Origin: Salinimicrobium tongyeongense
GTDB taxonomy: Bacteria; Bacteroidota; Bacteroidia; Flavobacteriales; Flavobacteriaceae
Assembly (NCBI RefSeq): GCF_026109735.1
Contig: NZ_CP069620.1
Span: 3,410,001-3,474,000, forward strand
Direction of reading: 5' to 3'
DNA: 64,000 nt
Below the pieces are notes generated by a model. That model worked only from the letters and a program-made list of their open reading frames with translations. It had not been told where the DNA came from and ran no database searches. Below, piece by piece: positions 27,298-36,534 of the stretch. How positions within the stretch are numbered: position 1 is the first letter of the stretch; every line of letters begins with the position of its first letter. The position numbers and the translations under genes are program-made.

Positions 27298-27343
27298 ATG
27301 TGACCTGGGTCATAAATTAGGATAAATTTATCCGGTTTCTTTG
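27298..27343 (+). promoter_or_regulatory. Activator-type promoter of the hemerythrin/PAS gene
   Basis: Dyad ATGTGACCTGGGTCAT (27298-27313), 22 nt, then TTTCTTTG (27336-27343), 16 nt before the ATG. Spacing and -7 sequence are identical to those of the U32 promoter. A second perfect palindrome, GGATAAATTTATCC (27320-27333), fills the spacer and could bind a repressor. Confidence 0.55.
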
Positions 27344-27359
27344 CTGAAAATTTCGAATC

Positions 27360-28334
27360 ATGACAGAGAGCACTGAAATTTCAGCATTACCAAAGGGCCA
27401 CCCCGTTTCTATATATTCCGAAGAAAAAGAATTGATCCAGAAGTTGGGCCGGGAACTGCTGGACACCAACCCTAAGACCGAAAATCAGAAATTCTACAAT
27501 ATTTTTAACCAGTTACAGCAGGTGGAGCGGCGGTTTGAACGCAAGGAAAATCAATTATTCCCGGTGCTGGAGCAAAAAGGCTGGACCGGCCCTTCCAAGA
27601 ATATGTGGTCGTTTCACGATACCATCCGCGAGCAGTTCAGGTTGCTTAGAAAAAAGATTGAAGCCCGTGAATTTGCTGAAGCAATGCAGGATGCGCAGTA
27701 CCTGGTAAGCAGTATTTTCAGGCTCCTGCTGGTTGAAGACAATGTGCTTTTTCCAAATGCGCTGGAATTACTTTCTGAAGAAGACTGGAAAAAAGTGAGA
27801 AAGGGCGAGGAAGAAATTGGCTGGATGCTCCCTGCTATTCCTCCAAAATATCCCGAAACAGGAGAAGAGGAATACATTCACCCATCACAGGACCACACCA
27901 AAAGAGAACTTTCTTTTGATACTGAAAACGCTTCACATTACGATGAGGGTTACATGACTGTTGAACAGGTAAACCTTTTATTGAGAACGATGCCGCTGGA
28001 TCTCACTTATGTTGACGAAAATGACAGGGTGATCTTTTACAATCGCGGTGAAGAACGCGTTTTCCCACGAAGTGCCGGAATTATTGGCCGGGAAGTGAAA
28101 TTTTGCCACCCTCCAAAAAGTGTGGGCACGGTACTAAAGATCCTGGAAGAATTTAGAAAAGGGACCAAAAATGAAGCTTCCTTCTGGATAAACTTTAAAG
28201 GTCGATTAATTTACATCAGGTACTTTGCAGTGCGCGACCTTCAAAAGAACTACCGCGGCGTTATAGAAATGTCACAGGATATTACTGAAATTAAAAACAT
28301 TGAGGGTGAAAAAAGATTGCTGGACTGGAATTAA
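27360..28334 (+). CDS. Hemerythrin-like/PAS domain protein (DUF438 type)
   Basis: This 324-residue protein combines an N-terminal hemerythrin-like four-helix domain (residues 10-160) with a C-terminal PAS domain (about 200-315; LPLDLTYVDENDRVIFYNRG is its opening strand region). Possible iron or haem ligands are the histidines and glutamates in QQVERRFERKENQLFPVLE, WSFHDTIRE and LVEDNVLFP. The pairing resembles the DUF438 family thought to sense or handle oxygen, nitric oxide or redox state. It lacks an output domain, so it may act through partners. The promoter carries a Crp/Fnr-like dyad plus a palindrome, in keeping with redox control. Function is inferred from domain types. Confidence 0.85.
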   Translation: MTESTEISALPKGHPVSIYSEEKELIQKLGRELLDTNPKTENQKFYNIFNQLQQVERRFERKENQLFPVLEQKGWTGPSKNMWSFHDTIREQFRLLRKKIEAREFAEAMQDAQYLVSSIFRLLLVEDNVLFPNALELLSEEDWKKVRKGEEEIGWMLPAIPPKYPETGEEEYIHPSQDHTKRELSFDTENASHYDEGYMTVEQVNLLLRTMPLDLTYVDENDRVIFYNRGEERVFPRSAGIIGREVKFCHPPKSVGTVLKILEEFRKGTKNEASFWINFKGRLIYIRYFAVRDLQKNYRGVIEMSQDITEIKNIEGEKRLLDWN

Positions 28335-28422
28335 TTAAGCTGAATAACAATATTTTAAGAATTTCCATAAAGCTTTTATGCATTTTTTAAGTTAGCTTTA
28401 CAGTCATAACTTAGAAACGATT

Positions 28423-28581
28423 ATGGAATACTTTCTTACTGGTATTGCCGGAATAGTTATTTTATTACTCATCCTCCTACTGATAAATAACCGAAAGCAG
28501 CGATTGAAGATCAAAAAAAACATTCAAGAAATTAATAATCTCCAGACAGGCTCCAGAGATTATCAAAACTTCTTTGAATAA
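28423..28581 (+). CDS. Small single-span membrane protein, 52 aa
   Basis: The frame runs from ATG at 28423 to TAA at 28579-28581. Residues 3-21 form one very hydrophobic helix (LLLILLLIN), followed by a strongly basic stretch (NNRKQRLKIKKN) and a polar tail ending in NFFE. This is a bitopic inner-membrane protein with a cytoplasmic basic tail. I do not recognise a family. A TTTTTTAAG...TAGCTTTA stretch about 30-50 nt upstream resembles a promoter. It follows the hemerythrin/PAS gene by 88 nt on the same strand. Confidence 0.6.
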   Translation: MEYFLTGIAGIVILLLILLLINNRKQRLKIKKNIQEINNLQTGSRDYQNFFE

Positions 28582-28872
28582 TGTTTAAGGCAGTTTTTTA
28601 ACTGCTCCTTAACGATCTATATTTTTACTGAAAAGCTTCATTCTTAAAATACACTTATTATAAAAATATATTTTTTACAGCGTTTTAAGCTGTAACTAAT
28701 TTCCTCTATTCCCGAAAGCCGGCAGGCTGGCTTTGCATATTTTTGTGACTCCAGGCTGTTCTGGTATGCTTTACTTTGATAATAGTTTTACGGGTGACTT
28801 ATTTGCAAACCGCCTTCCTAATTCAACGAACCCCAAATTACAGGCAAAGACCTACCGTCTATCGACTAAAGC

Positions 28873-30906
28873 CTACCTACTACCAATTCCCTCTGATTCC
28901 TCTAAAGTTTTCAATAGCTCCTTTGCGAATTCCCTGAACCTGTAGTTCGGGTGAGAAGTTGCATCCTGAAGGTTTGCTAAACTCTCCTCGTCAAAAGCAT
29001 TTAACTGGTTCAAAAAGCCAAACGCATTTTGGCGTACCTGGAAACGGTAATGCGGCGCCGTGTAAGCTTTCAGCTCTTCAAAGAAGCGGCTTTTAGAATT
29101 GGTTTCAAAATTGGGGGTAGCGAGGGCAAGCGTTAGCCAAAGGCTTCGGATGTTCTTGTCGAGAAAACCCTCTGTTTCAGCCATTTTACGCAGGTAAACC
29201 TCCCTGTCTTCAGGAAAAGACATCCACAGGTTGTAGAGCGCCATTTCCTGGCTGAGGTAAGACTCATCGTTCAGCAAAGATTCGTATTCAGATTTCAGTT
29301 GCTGCGGCACCTCCTGTAAAGAAAAAGCTATTGCCTGGCGGGTATAAAGATTTCCGCTTGAAAATGCCTTTTTATAGAGGTCGGTCACCAGTGCTGGATC
29401 TTCTAATGCCAGTTGCAGTACGGCCTCCTGCCCCAAATAATCATTTACCGGAAAACTGAGGGCCTGTAGCAACAAACTTCGCTTTTCTGAAACCGGCAAT
29501 GGCTTTACCGCAGCCAGCTCCAAATACTTCTGAATAAAAGGAGATTTCCTCAAAGATTCCAGCGCCTGTGTTCCCTGGAATGCTGATTGCCGGAGCCAAT
29601 CGTCAACAAAATCCGAGAGATCCTGCCCACTGGCAGCTTCCATTTCATCAATAAGCTCCTGAGTGCCGGCAGTGGCATATTTATATTTTTCAAGAAAATT
29701 CTTCAGCCCTGTTCTAAAAGCTTTTTTTCCTATTTTCTCGTTCAAAATATGCAAAGCCCAGGCCCCCTTTTGGTAATAGGTTAAAGAACTCCCATTTTTG
29801 GCAGCTACGGCTTCCCCCTTGCCCCTGTCACTTAAATCCTTTAGCTCTTCCGCGGTTTTAAAGAGCTTCCGGTAGTAATAATCTTCCCCAAAAATCTCTT
29901 TTTCGGCGAGTAGGGCGTAATAGGTCGCAAAACCCTCCTGCAGCCAGTGATCATCGGGTGAAGCGGCGGTCACGAGATTCCCGAACCATTGATGGGCCAG
30001 TTCATGCCCATTCACGTTCACATAATTATGGTCGTTGTAGCCAATGGAATCTACCAGAAAAATATCTGAAAAAATAGTAGTGCCGGTATTCTCCATCCCG
30101 GAGTACAAAAAATCACGAACAGGCACCTGTTTGTAATTCTGCCACGGGTATGCCACGCCCGTTTCCTTCTGAAAAAAGTCCATCATAAAGCCGGTATGCC
30201 TGTAGGTGGGCTCTACCCTCTCTTCCATGCCTGCGGGATAATAAAAAAACATGGGAACATCATTTTTAATATGTTCTGACACTTTAAAATCACCGGCGGC
30301 CATTGCAACCAGATAGCTGCTCATGGGTTTTTTCATATCAAACTGCCAACGCGTATGCGTATCGCTGATCTTTTCTGAAGCCACTAAACTTCCATTAGAG
30401 ATCAGCGTTTTTCCTGAAGGATAAATGTATGTGAGGTCAAATTCCAGTTTTTCGGAAGTGTCATCAAAGCTGGGAAGCCAGTGCGAAGTGTATTTTCCCT
30501 GGCCCTGCGTCCAGACCTGGTAATCCTGCTGCCCTGCTCCTTCGGGTTTCTTCGGAATAAAATACAGGGTTTGAGCCGGTGTGGCCGAATACTTCAGCTG
30601 AAGTTGCTGATCTTGTGCGGGAGAGAAATTCCCGGTGATCCAGAACCTCTTTTGATCACTTCCGAAGTCGAATTTCTTCCCATTCAGAAGCACCTCCGAA
30701 AATGCCATTTTTCGGGCATCAATAAAAATCGAATCTACAGGCTCTAAAATGTCAAATTTGAAAAGAATTTTTCCTGAAACTGCCTTTTTTGAGGGGTAAA
30801 TACTTACTTCGGCATTGAGATGTTTAAAATCTACGGCCGCCGGCTGCTGTGCATGGGTCGCAGCACTAAAAAGTACAGCCAAAACGAAAAAAAGGGAACT
30901 CTTCAT
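28873..30906 (-). CDS. M1-family metalloaminopeptidase, exported
   Basis: This 677-residue zinc aminopeptidase has a Sec signal peptide (residues 1-19, cleavage near THAQ). The GMENT exopeptidase motif lies at residues 270-274. The zinc site is HELAH (301-305) with the third ligand E324 in WLQEGFATYY. A tyrosine in SSLTYYQKGAW (about 375) fits the transition-state residue. The helical C-terminal part (450-677) matches ERAP-like or HEAT-like repeats. It probably trims peptides in the periplasm or outside the cell. The start lies only 4 nt from a perfect -7 element, so the mRNA may be nearly leaderless. It is divergent from recG with 76 nt between. Confidence 0.93.
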   Translation of the reverse strand: MKSSLFFVLAVLFSAATHAQQPAAVDFKHLNAEVSIYPSKKAVSGKILFKFDILEPVDSIFIDARKMAFSEVLLNGKKFDFGSDQKRFWITGNFSPAQDQQLQLKYSATPAQTLYFIPKKPEGAGQQDYQVWTQGQGKYTSHWLPSFDDTSEKLEFDLTYIYPSGKTLISNGSLVASEKISDTHTRWQFDMKKPMSSYLVAMAAGDFKVSEHIKNDVPMFFYYPAGMEERVEPTYRHTGFMMDFFQKETGVAYPWQNYKQVPVRDFLYSGMENTGTTIFSDIFLVDSIGYNDHNYVNVNGHELAHQWFGNLVTAASPDDHWLQEGFATYYALLAEKEIFGEDYYYRKLFKTAEELKDLSDRGKGEAVAAKNGSSLTYYQKGAWALHILNEKIGKKAFRTGLKNFLEKYKYATAGTQELIDEMEAASGQDLSDFVDDWLRQSAFQGTQALESLRKSPFIQKYLELAAVKPLPVSEKRSLLLQALSFPVNDYLGQEAVLQLALEDPALVTDLYKKAFSSGNLYTRQAIAFSLQEVPQQLKSEYESLLNDESYLSQEMALYNLWMSFPEDREVYLRKMAETEGFLDKNIRSLWLTLALATPNFETNSKSRFFEELKAYTAPHYRFQVRQNAFGFLNQLNAFDEESLANLQDATSHPNYRFREFAKELLKTLEESEGIGSR

Positions 30907-30910
30907 TGTT

Positions 30911-30918
30911 CAAAGATA
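30911..30918 (-). promoter_or_regulatory. -7 element of the M1 peptidase gene, very close to the start codon
   Basis: TATCTTTG on the minus strand ends 4 nt before the ATG at 30906. With the usual spacing, transcription would begin at or just before the start codon. Confidence 0.55.
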
Positions 30919-30969
30919 CACCACCTGGCGCAAACCTCTAAAAACTTACCTTCCTAAAAGGCTTTTTTT

Positions 30970-30977
30970 TATCTTCG
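30970..30977 (+). promoter_or_regulatory. Possible -7 element of recG
   Basis: TATCTTCG (one mismatch to TAnnTTTG) ends 5 nt before the recG ATG at 30983, mirroring the divergent peptidase promoter. Confidence 0.4.
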
Positions 30978-30982
30978 TTTCC

Positions 30983-33088
30983 ATGAATCCATCACTGCTG
31001 CATACGCCCATTGACTATCTAAAAGGCATAGGCCCAAACCGGGCCGAAATTCTGCGGAAGGAGATTGGAGTGCACACCTATGGCGACCTGCTCAACTTTT
31101 TCCCCAACCGCTACCTCGATAAAACCCGGTTTTACAAGATTGGCCAGCTGGAAAGGAATTCTTCGGAAGTGCAGGTTGTAGGAAAGATAGTACATCTGCG
31201 GACGGTGGAACAAAAAAAAGGAAAACGCCTGGTAGCCGATTTTGTTGACGATACCGGAAAAATGGAACTGGTGTGGTTTCGCGGCCAAAAATGGATTCGT
31301 GAAAACCTGAAGCTCAACACGCCTTACGTGATCTTTGGGAAAACTTCCTGGTACAACGGCCTTTTTAGCATGCCACACCCAGAAATGGAACTGGTGGAAG
31401 ATTATAAAAAGAACCTGCGCACCGCCATGCAGCCTGTTTACCCATCTACCGAAAGACTTGGGAAAGCTGGCATTACAAACCGCGTTTTTAGCCGTTGTGT
31501 ACAGCAACTTTTTTTGGAGGGCGGCAATAAGTTTATTGATCCGCTTCCGCAGGACATTATAGAAGAACTGCATTTGCTGCCCAAAGCCGAAGCCCTTTTT
31601 AACGCGCATTTTCCGAAGAGCCAGGAGTTACTGTCAAAAGCGCAGTTCCGCTTAAAATTTGAAGAGCTGTTCTACATACAGCTGCAACTTTTGATCAAAA
31701 ATTTAATTCGGAAAAAAAAGATCAAAGGATTTCCTTTTGAAGAAGTGGGTTCGCACTTTAGTGAGTTTTATGAAAATCATCTTCCGTTTGAGCTCACCAA
31801 TGCACAAAAAAGAGTCATCAGGGAGATCCGTAAAGACCTGGGCAGCGGTGCCCAAATGAACCGCTTGCTGCAGGGGGATGTGGGATCGGGCAAAACAATT
31901 GTCGCTTTGATGAGCGTGCTGCTGGCGCTGGACAATGGCTTCCAGGCCTGTTTAATGGCCCCCACCGAAATCCTTGCCACCCAACATTTTAATGGAATAT
32001 CGGAACTTGTTACTAATCTGGGAATCAGTGTAAAACTACTCACAGGTTCAACAAAAACTTCAGAAAGAAAAGAGATACATGCCGCACTGGAAAATGGAGA
32101 ACTACACCTCCTTATTGGCACGCATGCACTGCTAGAGGAAAAGGTAAAATTTCAGAATCTTGGCCTGGCCATAATTGATGAGCAGCACAGGTTTGGCGTG
32201 GCACAAAGAGCAAGGCTCTGGAAGAAGAACCACCTGCCGCCACACGTGCTGGTAATGACGGCCACCCCAATACCGCGAACGCTCGCGATGAGCCTCTACG
32301 GAGACCTGGATATTTCGGTCATTGATGAATTACCGCCCGGCAGGAAGGAGATCAAAACGGTACACCGCTATGACAGCAACAGGCTGAAGGTTTTTGCTTT
32401 TATTCGGGATGAGATCAGAAAAGGCCGGCAGGTTTATATTGTGTACCCGCTCATCCAGGAATCTGAAACCATGGATTACAAAGACCTTATGGACGGTTAT
32501 GAAAGTATTGCCCGCGAATTTCCAATGCCCGAGTTCCAGATCTCCATCTTGCACGGCCAGATGAAACCGGCCGATAAAGATTATGAGATGGACAGGTTTG
32601 TTAAAGGTGAAACCCAGATCATGGTTGCCACCACGGTAATTGAAGTGGGTGTAAACGTGCCCAATGCCAGTGTGATGATCATTGAAAGTGCAGAGCGGTT
32701 CGGGCTTTCCCAGTTACACCAGCTACGGGGGCGTGTGGGCCGTGGCGCCGAACAGAGCTTCTGCATTTTAATGACGGGGCATAAACTATCAAACGACAGC
32801 AAAACCCGGCTTGAAACCATGGTGCGCACTGCCGACGGCTTTGAAATTGCTGAAGTAGACCTAAAGCTTCGAGGCCCCGGCGACCTGATGGGCACCCAGC
32901 AGAGTGGTGTGCTCAACCTTAAAATTGCCGACATTGTAAAAGATAACGATATTCTTAAAACTGCCCGGCATTACGCCCTGCAAGTCCTCAAAGAAGATCC
33001 GGGGCTGGAACAGGAAAAAAACAAAGTGGTGAAATACACTTATTCCCAGCTGGTGAAAGAAAAAAACATCTGGAATTACATCAGTTAA
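30983..33088 (+). CDS. recG: ATP-dependent DNA helicase RecG
   Basis: This 701-residue helicase reverses stalled replication forks and acts on branched DNA. An N-terminal wedge/OB domain (residues 1-250; KGIGPNRAEILRKE at the start) precedes the SF2 core. Walker A is LLQGDVGSGKTIVALM, motif II is IIDEQHRFG, motif III is VMTATPIPRTLAM, and the C-terminal core contains the RecG-type LHQLRGRVGRG motif VI. The frame extends 56 codons upstream, but I choose the ATG at 30983 (MNPSLLHTPIDYLKGIG) because the extension would overlap the divergent peptidase gene and its promoter. The length matches the family (about 690-700). Confidence 0.95.
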   Translation: MNPSLLHTPIDYLKGIGPNRAEILRKEIGVHTYGDLLNFFPNRYLDKTRFYKIGQLERNSSEVQVVGKIVHLRTVEQKKGKRLVADFVDDTGKMELVWFRGQKWIRENLKLNTPYVIFGKTSWYNGLFSMPHPEMELVEDYKKNLRTAMQPVYPSTERLGKAGITNRVFSRCVQQLFLEGGNKFIDPLPQDIIEELHLLPKAEALFNAHFPKSQELLSKAQFRLKFEELFYIQLQLLIKNLIRKKKIKGFPFEEVGSHFSEFYENHLPFELTNAQKRVIREIRKDLGSGAQMNRLLQGDVGSGKTIVALMSVLLALDNGFQACLMAPTEILATQHFNGISELVTNLGISVKLLTGSTKTSERKEIHAALENGELHLLIGTHALLEEKVKFQNLGLAIIDEQHRFGVAQRARLWKKNHLPPHVLVMTATPIPRTLAMSLYGDLDISVIDELPPGRKEIKTVHRYDSNRLKVFAFIRDEIRKGRQVYIVYPLIQESETMDYKDLMDGYESIAREFPMPEFQISILHGQMKPADKDYEMDRFVKGETQIMVATTVIEVGVNVPNASVMIIESAERFGLSQLHQLRGRVGRGAEQSFCILMTGHKLSNDSKTRLETMVRTADGFEIAEVDLKLRGPGDLMGTQQSGVLNLKIADIVKDNDILKTARHYALQVLKEDPGLEQEKNKVVKYTYSQLVKEKNIWNYIS

Positions 33089-33229
33089 TCAAAGAATTGT
33101 AGCCAGTTTGAGAATACTTCCGAAGAAAAAATGAAAGCCCGGCGAGCGTTTCAATTTTCAGAAATAAAACTTTACAGGTTCATGCTGGCGGACTTCCCTT
33201 TTTTATTATGCCAAAATCAATCGTAATAC

Positions 33230-33237
33230 TATCTTTG
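33230..33237 (+). promoter_or_regulatory. -7 element of pheT
   Basis: TATCTTTG, a perfect match, 20 nt before the pheT ATG. The -33 region is weak. Confidence 0.55.
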
Positions 33238-33257
33238 CAGCTCGAAAAATTTGTTCA

Positions 33258-35684
33258 ATGAAGATTTCATATAACTGGCTTAGACAATTCATAAAAGTTA
33301 ATCGAACTCCCGAAGAAACAGGGGAACTACTCACAGATCTCGGCCTTGAAGTAGAAGGTATTCATGAATTTGAAAGTGTAAAAGGCAGCCTTAAAGGCAT
33401 CGTGGTGGGAGAAGTGCTTACCTGCGAACAGCACCCTAACGCCGACAGGCTCAAAGTAACCCGCGTAAATTTGGGGAACGGCGAACCGGTTCAAATTGTA
33501 TGCGGCGCACCTAATGTTGCCGCAGGCCAAAAAGTACCTGTTGCCACTGTTGGCACTACTTTATACGACGAGAAAGGCACTCCCTGGGAAATCAAGAAGA
33601 GCAAGATAAGGGGCGAAAGCAGCCACGGAATGATTTGTGCCGAAGATGAGCTGGGCCTTGGGCAAAGCCATGACGGCATCATGGTGCTCGATGCAGAGAT
33701 TGAGCCGGGAACCCCTGCGGCCAGCCTGTTTGAAGTTGAAGATGATCACGTGTTCGAAATAGGTTTAACACCAAACCGCGCCGATGCCATGAGCCACTGG
33801 GGAGTAGCGCGCGACCTTAAAGCCGGGCTGCAGCAACAGGGAGAACCCCAGGAATTGATCACCCCATCGGTAAGCAGTTTTCATGTAGACAGCCGCAGCC
33901 GAAGGATTCCGGTGAAAATTGTCAAGCCCGAACTTGCTCCCCGGTATTGCGGGGTCACCATTACCGGCGTGGAGATTTCTGAATCGCCACAATGGCTGCA
34001 AAACAGGTTGAAAGCAATTGGAATCGCTCCAAAAAACAATGTGGTAGACGTTACCAATTACGTGATGCACGAACTGGGACAGCCCCTACACGCTTTTGAT
34101 GCCGACAGGATCTCGGGGAACGAGATCATTGTACAAACCTTAGCGGCAGGAACAAAATTTACCACACTAGACGAAGTTGAAAGGGAGTTGCACGAAGAAG
34201 ACCTTATGATTTGTGATGCCGAAAAACCCCTCGCCATAGCCGGGGTTTTTGGCGGAATAAGCAGTGGGGTAACTTCTGGCACCACCAATCTTTTTATTGA
34301 AAGTGCTTATTTTAATCCGGTAACCGTTAGAAAAACTGCGAAGCGTCACGGCTTGAACACCGATGCCTCCTTTAGATATGAAAGAGGAATAGACCCAAAC
34401 ATCACCGAATATGCTCTTAAGAGAGCCGTGCTGCTCATTCAGGAGCTGGCTGGAGGGAGCGTCTCCAGTGATATTGACGATTATTATCCAAAGAAAGTAG
34501 AAGACTTCCCTGTTTTCCTCACTTTTGAGAAGATCAACTCTCTGGTGGGGCAAAACTTGTCGAAAGAGACTATCAAATCTATACTCGCCTCTCTTGAAAT
34601 ACGGGTGAACAACGTCACCGAAACCGGAATGGGGCTCACAATCCCGCCATACCGCGTAGATGTAAAGCGAGAAGCCGATGTGATTGAAGAGATCCTTCGG
34701 GTTTATGGGTACAACAATATTGAATTTGGAGATAAGATCAATGCATCGGTGGCCAATTCTACGAGGTTTGAAGATTATAAACTTCAGAATCTGATCGCCG
34801 GGCAACTTGTAGGCCAGGGCTTTTTCGAGACCATGGCAAACTCCCTCACTACTCCTGCCCACCTGGGCCTTAGCGAGCAGTTGAAGGAAGATTACGCTGT
34901 AAAAATGCTGAATCCGCTTAGCCAGGAGCTCTCGGTATTGCGCCAGTCTTTACTGTTCTCGGGCCTTGAAGCTGTAAGCTACAACCTGAACCGCAAAAGG
35001 TCTGATCTCAGGTTCTTTGAATTCGGAAAGACTTACCACAACTACAAGAGCGGCCGGGAAGAAAAGAAACACCTTTCTATCTTCATTTCAGGCAACAGGA
35101 ATAAGGAAACCTGGACCGGGGCGGTTCAAAAAGGGGAATTTTTCTACCTGAAAGGTGTGGTTACATCGGTTCTTGAAAGACTCGGAATAAGGAACCTTAA
35201 AACCTCACCCGTCAAAAATGATGTTTTTTCTGAAGGAATTTCTTTCAGCTTTAACAATGTGAAACTGGTAGAATTTGGGGTGGTCAAAAGAAAGATCCTG
35301 AAGAATTTCGACATCGGCCAGGAAGTGCTGTTCGCCGATTTTAACTGGGATATGGTGGTGGAAACTTCTAAAAGCCAGCAGAACAAATTCAGGGAAATTT
35401 CAAAATTTCAGGCGGTGAGGCGTGATTTTGCCCTGCTTCTGGATAAGGCTGTTAAGTTTGAAGAGCTCTATGAGCTGGCTTTTAAGACTGAAAAAGACCT
35501 TCTTAAAGAAGTCAGCCTCTTTGATGTTTACGAAGGCGCAAAGCTTCCGGAAGGAAAGAAAAGTTACGCGGTGAGTTTTATGCTTCAGGATGAAAGAAAA
35601 ACCCTTACCGATAAACAGATTGATAAAATAATGAGTAAGCTGCAACAAAACCTGGAAAAACAACTGGGTGCAGAGCTCAGGTAA
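33258..35684 (+). CDS. pheT: Phenylalanyl-tRNA synthetase beta subunit
   Basis: This 808-residue subunit pairs with PheS (not in this window) in the alpha2-beta2 enzyme. The N-terminal MKISYNWLRQFI is followed by a tRNA-binding EMAP/OB domain (about residues 42-150, GVVVGEVLTCEQHPNADRL-like). The B3/B4 editing region comes next (GVTITGVEIS, then NVVDVTNYVMHELGQPLHAFD). The B5 and catalytic-like domains follow (AEDVIEEILRVYGYNNIEF-type segment near 480), and a ferredoxin-fold anticodon-binding domain (QAVRRDFALLLDKAV, about 715-808) closes the protein. A strong terminator directly follows, so it is a single-gene unit. Confidence 0.95.
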   Translation: MKISYNWLRQFIKVNRTPEETGELLTDLGLEVEGIHEFESVKGSLKGIVVGEVLTCEQHPNADRLKVTRVNLGNGEPVQIVCGAPNVAAGQKVPVATVGTTLYDEKGTPWEIKKSKIRGESSHGMICAEDELGLGQSHDGIMVLDAEIEPGTPAASLFEVEDDHVFEIGLTPNRADAMSHWGVARDLKAGLQQQGEPQELITPSVSSFHVDSRSRRIPVKIVKPELAPRYCGVTITGVEISESPQWLQNRLKAIGIAPKNNVVDVTNYVMHELGQPLHAFDADRISGNEIIVQTLAAGTKFTTLDEVERELHEEDLMICDAEKPLAIAGVFGGISSGVTSGTTNLFIESAYFNPVTVRKTAKRHGLNTDASFRYERGIDPNITEYALKRAVLLIQELAGGSVSSDIDDYYPKKVEDFPVFLTFEKINSLVGQNLSKETIKSILASLEIRVNNVTETGMGLTIPPYRVDVKREADVIEEILRVYGYNNIEFGDKINASVANSTRFEDYKLQNLIAGQLVGQGFFETMANSLTTPAHLGLSEQLKEDYAVKMLNPLSQELSVLRQSLLFSGLEAVSYNLNRKRSDLRFFEFGKTYHNYKSGREEKKHLSIFISGNRNKETWTGAVQKGEFFYLKGVVTSVLERLGIRNLKTSPVKNDVFSEGISFSFNNVKLVEFGVVKRKILKNFDIGQEVLFADFNWDMVVETSKSQQNKFREISKFQAVRRDFALLLDKAVKFEELYELAFKTEKDLLKEVSLFDVYEGAKLPEGKKSYAVSFMLQDERKTLTDKQIDKIMSKLQQNLEKQLGAELR

Positions 35685-35687
35685 CAC

Positions 35688-35717
35688 AAAAAGGCTGTTC
35701 GTTGAACAGCCTTTTTT
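35688..35717 (+). terminator. Intrinsic terminator of pheT
   Basis: AAAAAGGCTGTTC and GAACAGCCTTTTT form a perfect 13-bp stem with a 3-nt loop, ending in six T residues, 3 nt after the stop. Confidence 0.9.
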
Positions 35718-35749
35718 ATTTCAGGTTTTAATAGGTTTTATATGCTTCC

Positions 35750-36337
35750 TTATTTTGGTAACCTCTCAAAAATGGCATTTACGTAGGCCCTTAATTCTTC
35801 ATCGAGATTACCGGGTGTGATGACATCTTCGGCCCTTCCGCGCCACACAATTTCGTTGGTTCGGCGGTTAATGAGGTCTATCACGATCGTACCTTCCTTA
35901 TAAGGCACCTGTTGAACTGAGTTTCCCGCAATTCTTGGAACGGTAAAATAATTGTTGTACGCATAATTTCTGTAGTACGGCCCAACATAGAACCCTGGTC
36001 GGTAATAGCTGTAATTGGTGTACACAGGGTTGGCATTTACCGCCATTTCTTCATCTAACATCAGGTGATAGTACACCAGGAGGTCGGGTTGATTGCGATC
36101 TAACCTGTAATTGAGATCGTCCATATTCTGGCGGATTTCATCAATAACAATTTCGTTTACCTGCGCATTGTCATAACTTGAAGTTTGTATGGTATCCTGG
36201 TTGGGCAAAAAGGCATAGCTTTCAAAACTGTCGAGGCTTTGAGCTGTTCTTTTGTTGGTGTCAACTTTTGGACCGCAGCCCACAAGGAGAATTGCGCTTA
36301 AAAGACTCAGGCTAAAAAAGTGTCGAAAAAATCTCAT
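35750..36337 (-). CDS. DUF4136 lipoprotein
   Basis: This 195-residue lipoprotein has a classical signal ending in LLVGC (C21), then a DUF4136 domain (residues 35-195). The domain is recognised by the F-x-x-Y-x-F-L-P opening (ESYAFLPNQD), a central LLVYYHLMLD strand and the conserved closing GTIVIDLINRRTNEIVWRG. A tyrosine- and asparagine-rich segment (NYSYYRPGFYVGPYYRNYAYN region, 108-130) interrupts it. The protein is expected at the outer membrane or periplasmic face. The function of the family is unknown. The coding end includes a copy of the intergenic palindrome, and the start codon region reads CAAAAATGAG, which resembles a half-copy. Confidence 0.88.
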   Translation of the reverse strand: MRFFRHFFSLSLLSAILLVGCGPKVDTNKRTAQSLDSFESYAFLPNQDTIQTSSYDNAQVNEIVIDEIRQNMDDLNYRLDRNQPDLLVYYHLMLDEEMAVNANPVYTNYSYYRPGFYVGPYYRNYAYNNYFTVPRIAGNSVQQVPYKEGTIVIDLINRRTNEIVWRGRAEDVITPGNLDEELRAYVNAIFERLPK

Positions 36338-36462
36338 TTTTGAATGGTTTTAGGGTTGTTTTCTTTCAAGTTAGCCTATCTGTGGGGAATAGATTAAAAG
36401 AAGCGCAGGTTTAAAATGATTTTAACCATCCCTTCTTAATTTTAACAATAGAATTACTTAAC

Positions 36463-36486
36463 AGATAGCCAAAAAGGCTATTTTTT
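36463..36486 (+). terminator. Terminator-like hairpin between divergent genes
   Basis: ATAGCC-AAAAA-GGCTAT followed by TTTTTT. It looks like an intrinsic terminator but lies upstream of both flanking genes, so it may act as an insulator or attenuator for the gene at 36535. Confidence 0.45.
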
Positions 36487-36534
36487 GCATCTTATGCTGT
36501 TATTCCCTATTTTTAGCCGCTAAAACGGAAAATA

